DNA of 64,000 nt, taken from NCBI GenBank assembly GCA_019400425.1, contig JAFREE010000016.1:62001-126000 (forward strand). Reading direction: 5' to 3'. This DNA comes from Hymenochaete sp. R1. Taxonomy: Eukaryota; Basidiomycota; Agaricomycetes; Hymenochaetales; Hymenochaetaceae. Below are positions 24,301-36,402 of this stretch, piece after piece. The notes under the pieces are model-generated. The model did no database searches. It had not been told where the DNA came from and saw only the letters and a program-made list of their open reading frames with translations. Within the stretch, counting starts at the first letter, position 1; every line of letters begins with the position of its first letter. A program made the translations under genes and the position numbers.

Positions 24301-25997
24301 CGAGTCAGGCTCGGGATCTGGTAAATCCCAAGGCTCAGCTGGCAATCGCGCCCCGACCCTTCCTCTCCTCTTCTTTCCCTTCCCACTTGAAGTCATTGCC
24401 AAATCACTTGTTGTCTCATGCCCTACATGCATCTGTGCTAGCGTGCTGAGGGACGGTAGACTTGGCCGTGGTGCGAATGCAGGACGCGTATGCGCTGGCT
24501 TAGCACGCGTCGAAATTGGAGCCGCGGAAGGATGAATGGAATGTGCCCTACGGCTAAGAGAAGGTGGAAGAGACTGGTCGCACGAGGTGGGCGCCGTATT
24601 TGACTGGGGAGGAAATGGAACACTTTGACGCACGGATGGAGTTGGATTTGGGATAGGCGATAAAGATGACATCGACAAAACGGGATTAGGATTGAGAGGT
24701 GATGTAGGGGTAGGCGGTGGAGGAGTTGGAATAGGAATGTTCGGTGTAGGCGTGGAAGAAAGTGAGTGGCCATTATTTGAGGTTTCTTCTAATACTGGAC
24801 CAAGCGTTGCGAAGCTACGGGATGGTGAAAGCAATGTGGGTGTGCCAGGCATACTGAAGCTCATATCAGTTTGTCCAGCAGAGATGAGAGAAACCATCGA
24901 TGTCGACCGAGAAAGAGGTGGAGAGCTTGGCGGCGTTCGGTAAGCTGTAAGAGGGAAATTCGAAGTGCTCGGACCTGGGCTGGGAACAGGTGCAAATGGA
25001 TCCGCTTCCAATAGATAGCCTGGCGGCGATTCTCTGCCATTTGCATCTTTGGGGCCTTTTCCTTCATCAGAGACTGGCGGTAAAACAGGTGGAAGCACAT
25101 CGAGTCTTGAGGTACCTCCCGTATACGTCTGCGAACGCCTTCGGCCATAGAAAGATCTCCTTTCCCTCTGTGGATTCTGCGGCGACGTATTCAAATCGAC
25201 ACTTCCCTTCGTACTTCCATTTCCCGAACTGGATCCCGAGCTTGAGCTTTGGCGCTTATTCTTCGCTTCTTTCTCCCGCGACGCGCTAAGTGGAGACGTT
25301 TGAAAAGATTGGAGAAATGACGGGATCAAAAGCTGTTGAAGTGATCGTCGCTCCTTCACCATCTTATGCTTCTGCAGCAAAGCAAAAGATGAAGATGAAA
25401 TTGGGGACGACGGCTTGGACGCGTCGGGCGAACGAGGTGGCTGCGGACATGGAATGAGTTAGCTTTAGCTTTTCATTGGTGCAACTAACGCGCGGCTCGG
25501 AGTCAGACGCGCCGACGACCCCAAAATTTTGGCAGTCACGAACGCGTCCTCCTCGAGGAAAACCCGACGCGTTTCCTACATAGAAAAATGCTTGTACGTA
25601 CCGAGAAGTAGCCAGCACCGACACCAGTAGTTTCAGAATGAGTGTACTGCCGAGTGGCAGTCACAGTGGATTCACCAAAACGGGCCGACTCTTCAGAGGT
25701 TTCGTCCCCGGTCCACTGCGGAAATTGCCAGGACGGATTGAACGAGTTCGAATGCGCGTGAGCTATTAATTTCGGAATAGAAAGCTGCAGGAGTTTTGTC
25801 TTTGCGGGCTGAGTGGTCGAGATAGGTGCAATGTGCCCGTCGCGGTCAATACGAGAGTTGTTCCCGCCGTCCTCAGCTCGTTTTTCAGCCTTGTCAAGTG
25901 CAGCGTCGGCCTCGTGTTCGCGGGCTGGGGCGGCTGCGGAAGACGAAGGATCCGCGAAGAGAGGAGGAGAGTGGATGACGGCGGAGGAGACAGGCAT
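18334..25997 (-). CDS. Very large disordered protein with C-terminal RA and PH domains
   Basis: About 2,500 residues. Start ATG 25997-25995; the first two small introns near 25460-25600 are uncertain. The next introns, near 24155-24098 and at the 3' end, are clear. Exon 24098-19225 alone encodes over 1,600 residues of low-complexity Ser, Pro, Gly, Asn and Gln with many SP sites. A Ras-association-like domain starts near 19,415 (LIQLRVYLNDMQRFNVVEAG through MLYEVCNDFGMG), continuing across an intron into RPLRLFELVTDVSGSW. It is followed by a PH domain (SGYVDYESKKGKWSKRWLEL to VAWVESIWLAR). RA followed by PH is the order in Grb7 and MRL (lamellipodin/RIAM) adaptors, which link small GTPases and phosphoinositides to actin. 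A role in polarity is inference. Stop 18336-18334. Confidence 0.8.
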
Positions 25998-28977
25998 GGA
26001 AATTGAGATGGCTAAGCTAATATAAGAGAGGGGCACGACGTAAATTGGGAGCGCAAATAAGTCGGAATTGGCCGTTGGCTGATGCTTCGCAGATTGGTAG
26101 GCGAAGGCTGCTGATGATGGGAAGGCGGCCCGTCTTCTTGTTGTGTCGGCTAACCAGCTGCTCCGTCAACAACGTAGGCGACAAAGACGGCAATAACGAC
26201 GACGATGGCGACTGGAGAACGTTGAGGTCAATGGTCAACTCGCGTGCCACCGTACGTCGCAGTAGTTTCCTCAAACCCACCCTCATTTTTTTTCTATTCG
26301 TCTTATTTTTTTTTTTACATTTCATTCATACAAAATATTTTTTTCCAATCCCAATCCGCCCTTTCAGTTAAATAGTGGGCGCATCTTAGACGTCAGTACC
26401 GTGTCCATGGACTTCTAGCAATATCAACTCCCCATCTCTGAGTAATAAGTGCGATCCTAGCAACGTGTTTCAAAAGCCAAAGCCTCATGGTCGCCTCAAA
26501 CTAGTCTGCTGCCATTTCTAAGCGCTACCAAAGGGCATGTTCGATGACATGTACTACATCCGATCTTTCCCTTTTTCTCACCGCATATACTCACTAAAAC
26601 ACGCCCCCTACGCCCGCAAATTTCTTTTCTTGTGGGCCCGGGTAGGTTCTCTTTCGAATGTTACTCTACGGTGGAACGATTTCAGCCGGCGGTGTGTCCT
26701 GACTGTCCGGAGGCTCGAAAGGTCAGGGAAACGAGTGGCGGTCTCGAACGTACTCAATCGGGACTCTATTTTTTCATGTAGCGCCCCAGAAAAAGGGAAG
26801 ATAGAAAAAGGCGCGGACGCGGTACGATCAATTACCCGACCCGAAGCATCCCACCCACTACTCTCCAACTCTGGCTGAGAGCTGAGATGTCCCTTGAGAG
26901 CTTTCAAGACATCCACAAACCCCGGCTATTCCTTACACATTCGGATCTTGCAAGGTATAGGTGAGGAGTTCGTTGGCTTCTGACTACTCCAAAGGCACCT
27001 TTCGTTGTCGGCCTTAGAGCGCTACCTACTCTTGTGCTAACCCCATAGTGTTCGCACAGCAAAGTCGCGGATGAACAGTACATGTACCATTGGGTGGAGT
27101 GAAGAATTTCAAGAAGATCGGACTGGAAGTAAGTCGCCGATGCATTGCAGGGCCTCTTTTCAACTGACGAATGGCAGACGAGGTCGAGAAAAACGGATTA
27201 GTATACGTACGCGAATTGTTCAGTACTGATGGCTTTTCTTCCTTCTCCGACGTCTGAACCGCTTCTCCGCTCGTAATACGAAGAATGCACCGTATGCTTG
27301 AGACTGGGCCTATCTAATGCAGCTTGGGTCTATTTGGTCCGATGAATGTCTCTTCCACTGCATCCGTCCGCTTGCAAATCTCTTGACGAAGGATCTGATC
27401 AGTCACGTATCGCCAGCTCACCAAGTTCGAGTTCCCGCACTCACCACCACTCTTCGGTTATTGAAAGAAATCAAACGTGTTCGGTCCTCTGGTATTGGCA
27501 TCATCTCCAGAGACACGTATAGAAGTACAGATCTGGTGGCCCATGCTTGGACACTCTATCACGCCTCCTCGGGATTCACTCTATTACTGTTCTTCCACTC
27601 CTTGTGCCTCGGGAGGCCGGGATGCCGCTAGTCCCGCTGTTAAATTAACCTATGCCATTGCATGGATGAGCATGGGACCAGAGTGACCGGATCTCTGAAG
27701 GAGACTCGGTCCCACGTTTTCTAGGTGAGCGTTTGGTAGTCTGGTTACGGTGGCGTTATTTGAACACAGGCCTTCTGCCACATAATTTCCATGAGCATAC
27801 ACTTAACTTCCGTCATCGAGCCAGGGACTTTCGGATTCCGCATCATCCAAGTTTGTGAGGGATGATGCATACGGTAGGAAGAGAGAACTCGCGAGTCAGT
27901 CCATACTTCAGACATTTTCACCCTTTGTTAACTCATGGATGAATATCAATACAGTTACTTTCCGAGTCAGGAAGCGTAGAGTTATCTCGGACAACTTACC
28001 GAATTCATTTCTCTCGTTCATGATTTTACAAGCCATTTTGTCAGCTCAACCTACTCTAGTCTGCCTCAGCACCCTCATCAATGCAAGCGACAGACAGATC
28101 TGCTCATTGATCCTAACGAGTTTGCTTCCTTTCAGGATGCGAATCTCTTGTGCTGGCAGCGCAAATTTCCTACTCTTGAGGCTGGACCATTGCTTCATGA
28201 GCAAAAATGGATTCCTGCTGCACTGTCTCTTCGATTCTAGTAAGCAAATCATACTTGAAGTTATTGTGCGTTGTCTAATGGCATCTACATTTTAAATATA
28301 CCACCTAATCCATTGGTTTACTTCGAGGTCTGATCGATTAAATTCATTTCAACGTACTCGGCGATTCTCCGCCAGATCTCGTCTTGCTCCTCCATCTGTG
28401 CGTTCTTCGCCATCAAGAACTATTCGCTCACTCTGAATTTCTATATGGCAGAGTGTTCCTTATCCTTTTTATTTGTCAGCAGAAACAAGCACTTGAAGCA
28501 CAGGCCCAAGGCATAACGGCTACTAGTGATAATCGGTAGCACCGTAGTCCAAGTCGCCAGCAATGACATCGAGTATCCTTTCACCGTCCAGGATAACTTC
28601 ACAAAACGTCATGATCCAGAAAAAGCAGCAAGCAAGCATGGTCACTTGGAAGATAGAGGGCAAACCATTTGGACCAGTTTGGACCGCTTGGTTTTGAGTT
28701 CTTCTCCCACTTCGCGAGTGAGGAGTCTCCTGGGTTCTGACTGAAAATAAAGTCCGATCCCGTCGCTTATACGCTGGCAGAGGCGGGCCTCGCGCGTGCG
28801 GGTAGGGAGGGGTAGGGGCCAACAGCATGACAGTGAGTAGTCTGACTGATTTCATCCAACTGCAGTTCTGCCATTTTTTGCTCCCTGCAAGGATAAACAA
28901 GCTTGTAGGTCATCGTTAGGAATTAATCTATGGATTGGAAGGGAGAGACCCCAAGGAAGGGTTGGAGTAGAGGACAT
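25998..28977. other. Gene-poor region, 3 kb
   Basis: The first few hundred bases should hold the RA-PH promoter. An open frame at 27,855-28,295 and a competing frame over 28,040-28,230 both look vaguely protein-like but have no family match or consistent splicing. A segment near 28,325-28,470 shows weak by-eye similarity to 48,385-48,530, upstream of the second copy of the duplicated gene. This may be decayed sequence. Confidence 0.4.
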
Positions 28978-29860
28978 AATTGAGGTACGTGGTTGTGCAA
29001 GAATAGAAACAGAATGACAAAACCTCGTCCTCGGACAACAGGTAGAAGGCGAAATGGAATGGAATCAATACCTTGACCTGGCATTACGTTCTTATTCCTG
29101 CTAACAGAAGTTCTCGAGTCAGGTTCGGCAAAGTCAAGCGATCTAGGTCTATTATAGTGAAGTAGTATGCATAATCTGAAAACTGACGTCAAAGGACGCT
29201 TTGATCTCTTCCTGGATTCGTTGGATTAATGGGAGACGTTGCATTGAGAAAACGCTTTCAGTCACGACGGGATCCCAATGAAATCCTTCTCACTTTCCAA
29301 CACCAAGCCATTACTTTCAGATTTCAGTACATTTTTCAAAAGGCATGGAATCGAATAGGTCGTAGTTGACCCTTCCTCAAAAATGAAGCAAAGGTACAAA
29401 CCTTGCGACTTTGCGACTTTACGGGCCTTTTATAAACCTCCTGTCAAGCTTCAGTTCATCCCTCCTCTTACTTTCTTACACTCATAGAGTCTCTCTTAGT
29501 TAACTCTCATAATAGTCGAGATGTCTTCGAGCCGTGGCAAACGTACACGTGAAGAACCTCCCGAGCCCTCAAATCGCGGCAGTGGCAAACGCGTTGCTCG
29601 AGAACAAGCCACCGGAAATACTGGCGAAGCAGCGGGCTCGATGGCTCCGGTTGGCGCACCTGCACGAAACATCCCTCCAGATTTAGCCCGTTTACTCAAT
29701 TCACCTTCTCCAGCTTCTTCTCCTGGACTATTTGTAACTCCTCAAGGCTCTCCCGAACCAGCACCTGTGACGCTTTCTACCGCACACGGATCCACTGCGG
29801 TCTTACCCATCGAACAATGGCCTCACCCGCGTTCCCCTGTCACCATCTTTATCGATGGAA
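28978..29860 (+). repeat. Segmental duplication, copy A (promoter plus first 113 codons)
   Basis: This 883-bp segment aligns collinearly with 49,149-50,030. By eye the upstream half is about 90% identical and the coding part (from 29,521) about 97-98%, with eight differences in 340 bases, six of them silent. Similarity stops abruptly after ATCGATGGAA. Confidence 0.9.
29431..29436 (+). promoter_or_regulatory. TATA box of variable-family gene A
   Basis: TATAAA lies 90 bp upstream of the start codon, followed by a CT-rich stretch typical of fungal core promoters. It is conserved in copy B. Confidence 0.6.
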
Positions 29861-30627
29861 AGGAGCTTGTTGGGACTTATGCAGTCGAGGCGGTTGCGAG
29901 TCTGGCGGAGAAGGTCAATGAGCAGAAGTACGAGTTCTTGAAGAAAAGCTTCAACCCGGAGGAGGATGTCATACTCGACCAGTACTATAAGACACAGCTA
30001 AACTGGGAGCGCCACGAGCTCAAGAGGGATGAGCTGCACTTCCTGCTTGGAGTCGCTACGGGTCAGCTGTGGATTGAAGTTGTGGAACCTCTCGTTCCAA
30101 AAATCATCTCGACACCTCAGCACCCCGAGGGCGAGGAGAATAAGGTGATCCACATGATCAAAGAAACCAGACTCGAACATCGTCGATTGTCCTCACTCGT
30201 ATCCAAGGCAAAGAAGGACGGAGAGAAATTCAAAGTTGAACTTGATACTTTCAAGTTGCCTAGTTTAATCGACGATGACAAGACCGTAACGATCGAAGCC
30301 TTAGACCTTGAGTTTTACCACTTATGCATATGTGCCGAGGCTCGCCTGAAGGAGATCAAAGATTTTTTCGTTGCTTCAAATGCAGCAACTATTTCCACTT
30401 CAGCAATTAGAGAGAAGCGTGGTACCTATGCCGACGTTTTGAACGAGTGGCTTCCCATATACAAGGAGAAGCTGGGTCCGGACGGGACGCTTGCGAAGGC
30501 GTATACGAAGTACTTTACTAAGTTCAGAAAGGAGATGCCTAAAATGTCGCCCGATTTGAAGAGATTGCTAGAGTGGTCAGAGGAAGATTTCCTCGAGGCG
30601 AGGCCGTGGTCCCATTACCGATTCTAA
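29521..30627 (+). CDS. Variable-family protein A (conserved N-module, divergent C-module)
   Basis: Intronless, 368 aa, in a region where nearly every other gene has introns. Residues 1-113 form a basic then Pro/Ser/Ala-rich module: GKRTREEPPEP and GSGKRVAREQ look like a nuclear signal, and IEQWPHPRSPVTIFIDG ends the module. It is almost identical to copy B. From residue 114 on the two proteins keep only anchors: LPSLIDD, TIEALD, YH.CICAE, KEKLGP.GTLAK, and PKMSPDL..LL.W near the end. The C-module is Lys/Glu-rich, predicted helical, with no catalytic motif. No signal peptide is seen. I do not recognise the family. Both promoter and reading frame are intact, so the gene is probably expressed. 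Confidence 0.8.
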   Translation: MSSSRGKRTREEPPEPSNRGSGKRVAREQATGNTGEAAGSMAPVGAPARNIPPDLARLLNSPSPASSPGLFVTPQGSPEPAPVTLSTAHGSTAVLPIEQWPHPRSPVTIFIDGKELVGTYAVEAVASLAEKVNEQKYEFLKKSFNPEEDVILDQYYKTQLNWERHELKRDELHFLLGVATGQLWIEVVEPLVPKIISTPQHPEGEENKVIHMIKETRLEHRRLSSLVSKAKKDGEKFKVELDTFKLPSLIDDDKTVTIEALDLEFYHLCICAEARLKEIKDFFVASNAATISTSAIREKRGTYADVLNEWLPIYKEKLGPDGTLAKAYTKYFTKFRKEMPKMSPDLKRLLEWSEEDFLEARPWSHYRF

Positions 30628-31175
30628 TACTTTCTTGATCACGCTGCCCCTCCCCCTGTCATCTTCTCTCGTCCTTTTTTTCTTGATTTTTCTCCCCTTT
30701 CTCACACCCTCCCGGATCAAATACTGCGTCTTTTTTGATTCTGGGCCTGCCTGTAGCTTTACTTGCAGGGTAGAATACAGAATAACATGACATGCGAAAG
30801 TAGCAGAATGGAAGCGTACTGATTACTATGACCAAAATTTACGACGCGATGAGATTTTGACTCCTTCATATCGTACATCATAACGGCGGGTTGCTACAAT
30901 GTTACCCCTTTTCGGGAGAGGGTCCAGTTTTTGAAGAAGTTGCATAGTCCTTGAAGCAAAGTGTAGTTCGGCGTACGTATAGATCCGCATAGTGCTGGAT
31001 TTGTTCAATAGGTTGTGTCACTTTAGTGAGACAGTGTTGTATTCGAGCAAGAGGACGAGGCGAGAGGGCGAAGCCATGTGAAAATCTTGATATTACGTCA
31101 TACTTCATCTCGGGGATCGTCGCACGGTCTCCAGAGCCTCTCTTCGACAGTCTTTGCTTTTAAACCACCATCCAG
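30628..31175. other. Intergenic region
   Basis: Just after the stop, the pyrimidine-rich sequence resembles the 3' flank of copy B. The rest is the promoter side of the peroxin gene. No gene is supported. Confidence 0.4.
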
Positions 31176-32834
31176 ATGGACTATGTCCCCATACCCTCCT
31201 ACGCTACCAGAATTAATGCGAACACGCATGAAGCATCACAAACGATTGAGACAGCTCCTCCAAAGTCGGAGCAGTCCTCCGTGTCCCCATTAGCTCCTTC
31301 TCAAACTCCGCAGACCCCGATTAAGCAGCCATTCAACATCCCCAGTGCAATCCTCAGCACCGGTATAATCATGCCTAGCCCGACTCCCAGGACCCCAAGA
31401 AAAGCTCCTGACTTGCTCTCGACGCGTGAGCCGCTCAGTCTACCTACAACGACGTCGCATTTTCGAAGATTCGCATCCAAGAGTGGACCATTGTGGTGGT
31501 TTCAGGATCGGGTTGAGGAGATATTAATGTGGAAGAAAGGTTGGAGAGTCACGACAGCTTGGATGTGTGCCTACGCTTTTGTTTGTGAGTGAAATCAGGT
31601 TCAAGATGCTCCGAGAGTGAACATACTGACAGAATGCCGTCAAAAGGTTACTTTCCTCGAACCGTATTGATGGTTCCGCACGTCATCATTATGACCATAT
31701 TCTTCTCCGCACATTCAATTCGTAAACCCTCACCAGTTCGAGAAGTTGATGCGCCGAGTTTGCCGCCATATACTCAGCCAGCCGAAGGATCTCCTGAATG
31801 GTTTTCAAATCTTCAAGCTATCCAAAATTTGATGGGCGTCGTGTTTGTCCTTTGTATCTTGATGTTGACCGTCCGGGTACTAATTATCTGCATTTATTCT
31901 CTACTACAGGGGTGACACTCACGACAAGATTCTCTACGCTATCGTGCCTCACTTGACTTTCTCAACACCTTACTCCTACAGTATCCTCGCTCTCACTCTC
32001 GTCACCTTCCCTATCTTACTACTCGCCCTCCCTCTTATACCTCTTCGCCCATTCTTCCTTATCGTTGGTCTAACGCCTTTCCTCGTTACACATCCAATAT
32101 CCCGCGCATACCTTCCCATCATCATGACACCTCTCCGCAAACGCATAAGTGTCCGACTCACGAGGCTAGTAGACGACGATAGGCTCGAAGATCACCATCT
32201 TCGAAGTGAGCTGCGCGAGGTAGAATTATGGGAGAATGAGCGGCACGGAAGCGGGTCGGGATCGGGGATTTCTGGAGGTGGTGGTACTGGTGGGTTCGCA
32301 AAGACTTTTTTAAAGCCGGGTGAAAGGAAAGGGTGGACTCGTGGACGGGATGGTTGGAGTCAGATTGATGCGGATGGGAGTACAGACATCAGGTCTGCCC
32401 GTTTCCTTAACTTCCTTTCAGTAAGACTTGAAATGCGTTGCTGACAAAAGAACATATAATAATTCATTCTATTTCTGAATCGAATGAACCCTTTCCGGCG
32501 GTTGAATGCAGTAGTAACTTGACATTCGCGCTCGAGTCAGGGTGGGCATTCGTCGAGACCGAAGACTGGAGAAAAGACCTTGAGGCGGCATGGACGGAAG
32601 TGGAATCTGACGATGGTATGTTCTGCGCGGCCTGATGCCTATTAATGATGTTCGTCAGATAGTGAAGAATGTGTGGCTGACTCGGAGCAATTTCTTCTTG
32701 TAGACGGTTGGATATATACCAATGACAGCTGGATGGATCCTCAAAGCTCGGTACTCGATGAATGGCTCGGAGTTGGAAGAAGGTCGGGAGCGACGAGGAG
32801 ACGGAGATGGACGCGACGAGTCTATAGAGTCTAA
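31176..32834 (+). CDS. PEX24/PEX28-32-type peroxin with DysF domain
   Basis: Integral membrane protein of the fungal Pex24/Pex28-Pex32 family, which controls peroxisome number and size at ER-peroxisome contacts. About five exons. N-terminal Pro/Ser-rich tail (residues 1-100), then GPLWWFQDRVEEILMWKKGW before the first hydrophobic segment, YFPRTVLMVPHVIIMTIFF. A second hydrophobic pair follows a short intron (SILALTLVTFPILLLALPLI and FFLIVGLTPFLVTHP). The C-terminal part carries the DysF-C signature: GWAFVETEDWRKDLEAAW, then DDGWIYTNDSWMDP and RRRRWTRRVY. The acceptor of the penultimate exon near 32,511 is my best choice, and a few residues there may be wrong. Confidence 0.85.
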
Positions 32835-33074
32835 TGGATAAATCTGTATCTGCTACTTTTAATATGAAATGCTTTTTATGCTTTGCTGATGCGCTATCGT
32901 GCGCTTCAAGAAATACACGGATCAATGTATTTCAATCAACAGGCAGGATTGAATGCGTTGACGAGTGGTATCCATACGTATATCATTACAGATATGTATA
33001 ACCAACATAATTACAGTGAATTTATAAAATAAGAAAGTCCACTAGAAGCTTCGACCGAGAAACGAAAAACAACT

Positions 33075-36000
33075 TCACCCCCAGCTCGGCTTTACACACG
33101 CAATCACCCGGAACGACCGACTCAAAAACTTCGCATGCTGTTCAAGCGTCGATGCCCCCACACTCTTATGCGTCGCCCCATCTGACGTCTCCAATCCAAT
33201 CCCCGCGTCCCATGCCGCACACGCCGTCTCGAACCCCCTCCGCTCCGCATCCAGACACATGGCAAAATTCGGTCGGAGTCCCATGTGCATATCCAGTGCG
33301 TGAGGAAGCGCAATCTTATCTTGCATGTCCATCGCAAAACGCGCGATACACGAGTCGAAATCTGCACGCGTCATTTTTCGGATCGCGTCTAGGTACGAGT
33401 CGTCGGTCTCTGTGGGTGTCTGTTGGGTTGCTGAATTTGAGGCGGTGGTTGTCGTGTTGGCGGTGCTGTTGTTATTGGTTCCACCGTTACGGGAGCGGGT
33501 ACGTTGTAATGATTGTTGGTAACGGGCTTGCTCCTCAAGGACCCACTCCCACATCGACTCGGCGCATCCGAGGGTCTCGGTAACGCGTAGGGAGAGATGA
33601 AGGTGGAGTGTCTTCAAGTCCACTTCGAGCAAGTCAGTAACCTTCGACTTAGTGGGGGACCCGGGCGACGGGATGCTCTCCTGAGCGCTGTTCTGCTGTT
33701 CGAGGCCAGGTATCGGGGGCGGAATCGTGAACGGGCTCGGAGAGTCCAGTGCGCTGACAGGTTCGACCTCTGATATCAGAGAGTATTGAGATTTCAGACT
33801 ATGCGAGGTGGGACTCGTGAGCTTCTCGCCGGAGCCTCCGGTACCAACACTCCCCGTATCATAGAGCCGAGTTTTGGGTCGAGATGGTTGCGTAGACGGT
33901 ATCCGTGCGTCGTCGATCATCACGTACTGTGCGGCGATATCATCTGCGCGCATGAGAGACTGTCGAGTGCTAGCAGTGGGAATACCGCCTTTACGGGAGG
34001 ATCGCACGCGCTTTTGAGCCATCTGAATGATAGCATAGCTTGTATCTTTATCTTGCGGCAAAGGTAAGATGGAATCGAGCTCGTCTGTCCAGCTGTCTGA
34101 CGACTCGAAAATCGCCCTTTTCATGGGTCGAGGCGGGAATGTAAGTATAATGGGAGGGTGGCAGTAAATGGCTGGATACAAGTCAGCCAATGAGAGTTTA
34201 CATGACTCGCTCAGAAACTTACGAGAAAAGAACGTGTTCATTGCAAAAGCGATAACAGACAGCGGTGCGAGGTTGATAAAGCGAGCGCCGTGCATTTCCT
34301 TGTATATTCTTTCGAGTAACGAATGATCTCGAGGATTGAGAGGCTGAGTCAGTGATGTATGATAGTGTGAGCTTGATGAGTTCTTCGATTCCGTTTCATC
34401 ATCCCTCAACCAAAAGTGAGTATAGTCGCCCTCCTTTGACTGAGCTGAAAATGACTGTCGGCTCTTGTTGTAGTTGTCTCCTCGTGATAACGTATCCGCT
34501 TGACGCTGATCTGCGAAAGCCCTGTGTGAAACAGAGGTACTCGACATGTAGACGGTAGAGTAGACTCACCTCGTCCACCTGTATCAACCGTCTCCCTTGT
34601 GCTCGTTCGACTCATTTCATCGAATTGACGCTCCCCAGTCGAGGACTCTGCCGGACCTGACGAATACGAGGCACTTCTGAACGTATTCATTCGAGGCGCG
34701 GACGGACCTCCGCCAGGCCCCTCCGAGCTGCCGTTTTCATGAAAAACGCCCAAAGCTCGCGTAACAGAAAGACTCCGCTTTCGAGACTTCGTGTTGCCCG
34801 TCACGTTCCCGGCACGGCCATGGGAGTTCGTAGATCGGGAGTATTCTAACTCCCTTTCGTTTCCCGTGTCCGAGTCATGGCCGTGGAGAGAGGGGTCTCT
34901 CGCAAATACCAGATCAGCCGATAATTCTGAATCGAGGGTATCCTGAGAAGCTGAAGTGATCCCTCGAGAGCCAGACATCCTCTTCTCTTGACGGCTCATT
35001 TCTTTTGGTAAGTCAGGAGTCATATCATCCGGAGGTACATGGCCAGAGGACAGTTTTAGTTGTTTAAGCTCTGGAGAGTGATTCGAATCTTCGTTCTCAT
35101 CTTCCATTTGTCGGCTTCCTGGAAAGTATAAATCTTCGTCCATGGTCTGAACAGAAGTCAAGGATGAGAGAGCATTGGAAAAGTAGAATGTGATGTGCGC
35201 GACTCGCCTCAAACACGCCTCCTCTCTTGGTTACTCGAGCGATTTCCTCGGCAAACCCGTCAATCTGAACGTCATCTCTGTCAGGCCCAGATATGTGAAA
35301 ATAGCAAATATTGCATACCTTGTCCTCTGGAATAGCACGGCTCACCCGTTGCACACGCCTACATATTACGTGAGAAACGTTCTTCAAACAATGAGATAAC
35401 AACCAACACCAGGTCAAAGAAGTTATCCGGGAAAGGGAGCCTATCTAGGCTGTACCAGAGTTAATCTGATATTTTCGGCTCAAAGCATCCAGTAAACTTA
35501 CAAACTGCTATGAATCCAGGTAATACGTTTTGCGACGTCATGTAAACCAATCCGTCGTAGGTCAGGATACAGAGGAACGATATCAAGTCCTATTGGGGTT
35601 TGGGCACCGTCAGCAACCATACAATGATAATCAGGTTATATCCGCACCGAAGAAATGGCTGTGCTGGAAGGAGAGATGAGATGATAGTGAGGCGAAGATG
35701 ATTACGTTCGCTCACCTTCCACTGGCGAGCTGCACTCAAAATCCATGCCCCTGTTCCGCATCCTAAATCAAGTCTGTAAATTTTTGGGTCAGTCTAGGAT
35801 TTGAACGATTTGAAATACAAGCGTACACCCTGGCCGGAGGAGTCGAGAAGCGAAAGTACGTTAGGCCTCCCAGGATCTTTTGGTAGACCAAACATTCCCA
35901 TTGCTCGCTATAAAATCATATAAGCTTTATTCGACTGCTTTGGGCATGTTACATGTACTCACTGGTCCAATATTTGACGTTCGTAGCTCCGGGGGTATGG

Positions 36001-36402
36001 CACAGACTTGGGCGGGAATGGATGGTGTCGCTTGCCGTTCTTCAGGATGAATTGAGGCGCGTGTCGCTGCGAACTGCGCTGGGCGAGCTCTGATAATACC
36101 GATCTCTCCTCCATCGACAAGTGGTCCATGTTGCCAGTGCTACAACTCTCCTCTCGAGTGGGATGTCCGTGTCCGTGGCTTTTACGCGGCGCTGGTTTAG
36201 CAGTCTTTGAAGGAGGCTAATAAAAAGAGTGGGATTGAGACCTGAATTCCAAACAGAAGGAATGAAGAACGCAATCAAGACGTGCCTCCACTTCCATCTC
36301 CAGGGGCGTTTTCGTAATCAACGGCGCGGGCAGTGGTAACTCTCGGGAAAAGCGTTGCTTGTGCTCGAGTGCGGCGGAGGCGGTCGACGGCCTTCGGGTC
36401 AT
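33075..36402 (-). CDS. Large SAM-dependent methyltransferase-domain protein
   Basis: Start ATG 36402-36400; about ten exons. The N-terminal half contains a class I SAM-binding fold. Motif I is LDLGCGTGAWILSAARQW, and motif II is in the DITGLDIVPLYPDL segment. Motif III/IV is near LPFPDNFFDLV, and GFAEEIARVTKRGGVFE corresponds to the 'R.LkPGG' strand. The C-terminal 600 residues are mostly disordered and Ser-rich, apart from a more ordered stretch (LDPRDHSLLERIYKEMHG-like, then ARFINLAPLSVIAFAMN) and the end segment with RADFDSCIARFAMDMQDKI. This is the layout of basidiomycete methyltransferases with split domains. The substrate is unknown. It converges on the peroxin gene with 240 bp between stops. 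Confidence 0.78.

Noticed and set aside
27855..28295. 146-codon frame in the gene-poor region
   Set aside because: A second frame over the same bases looks equally protein-like, so the signal is ambiguous. No family match.
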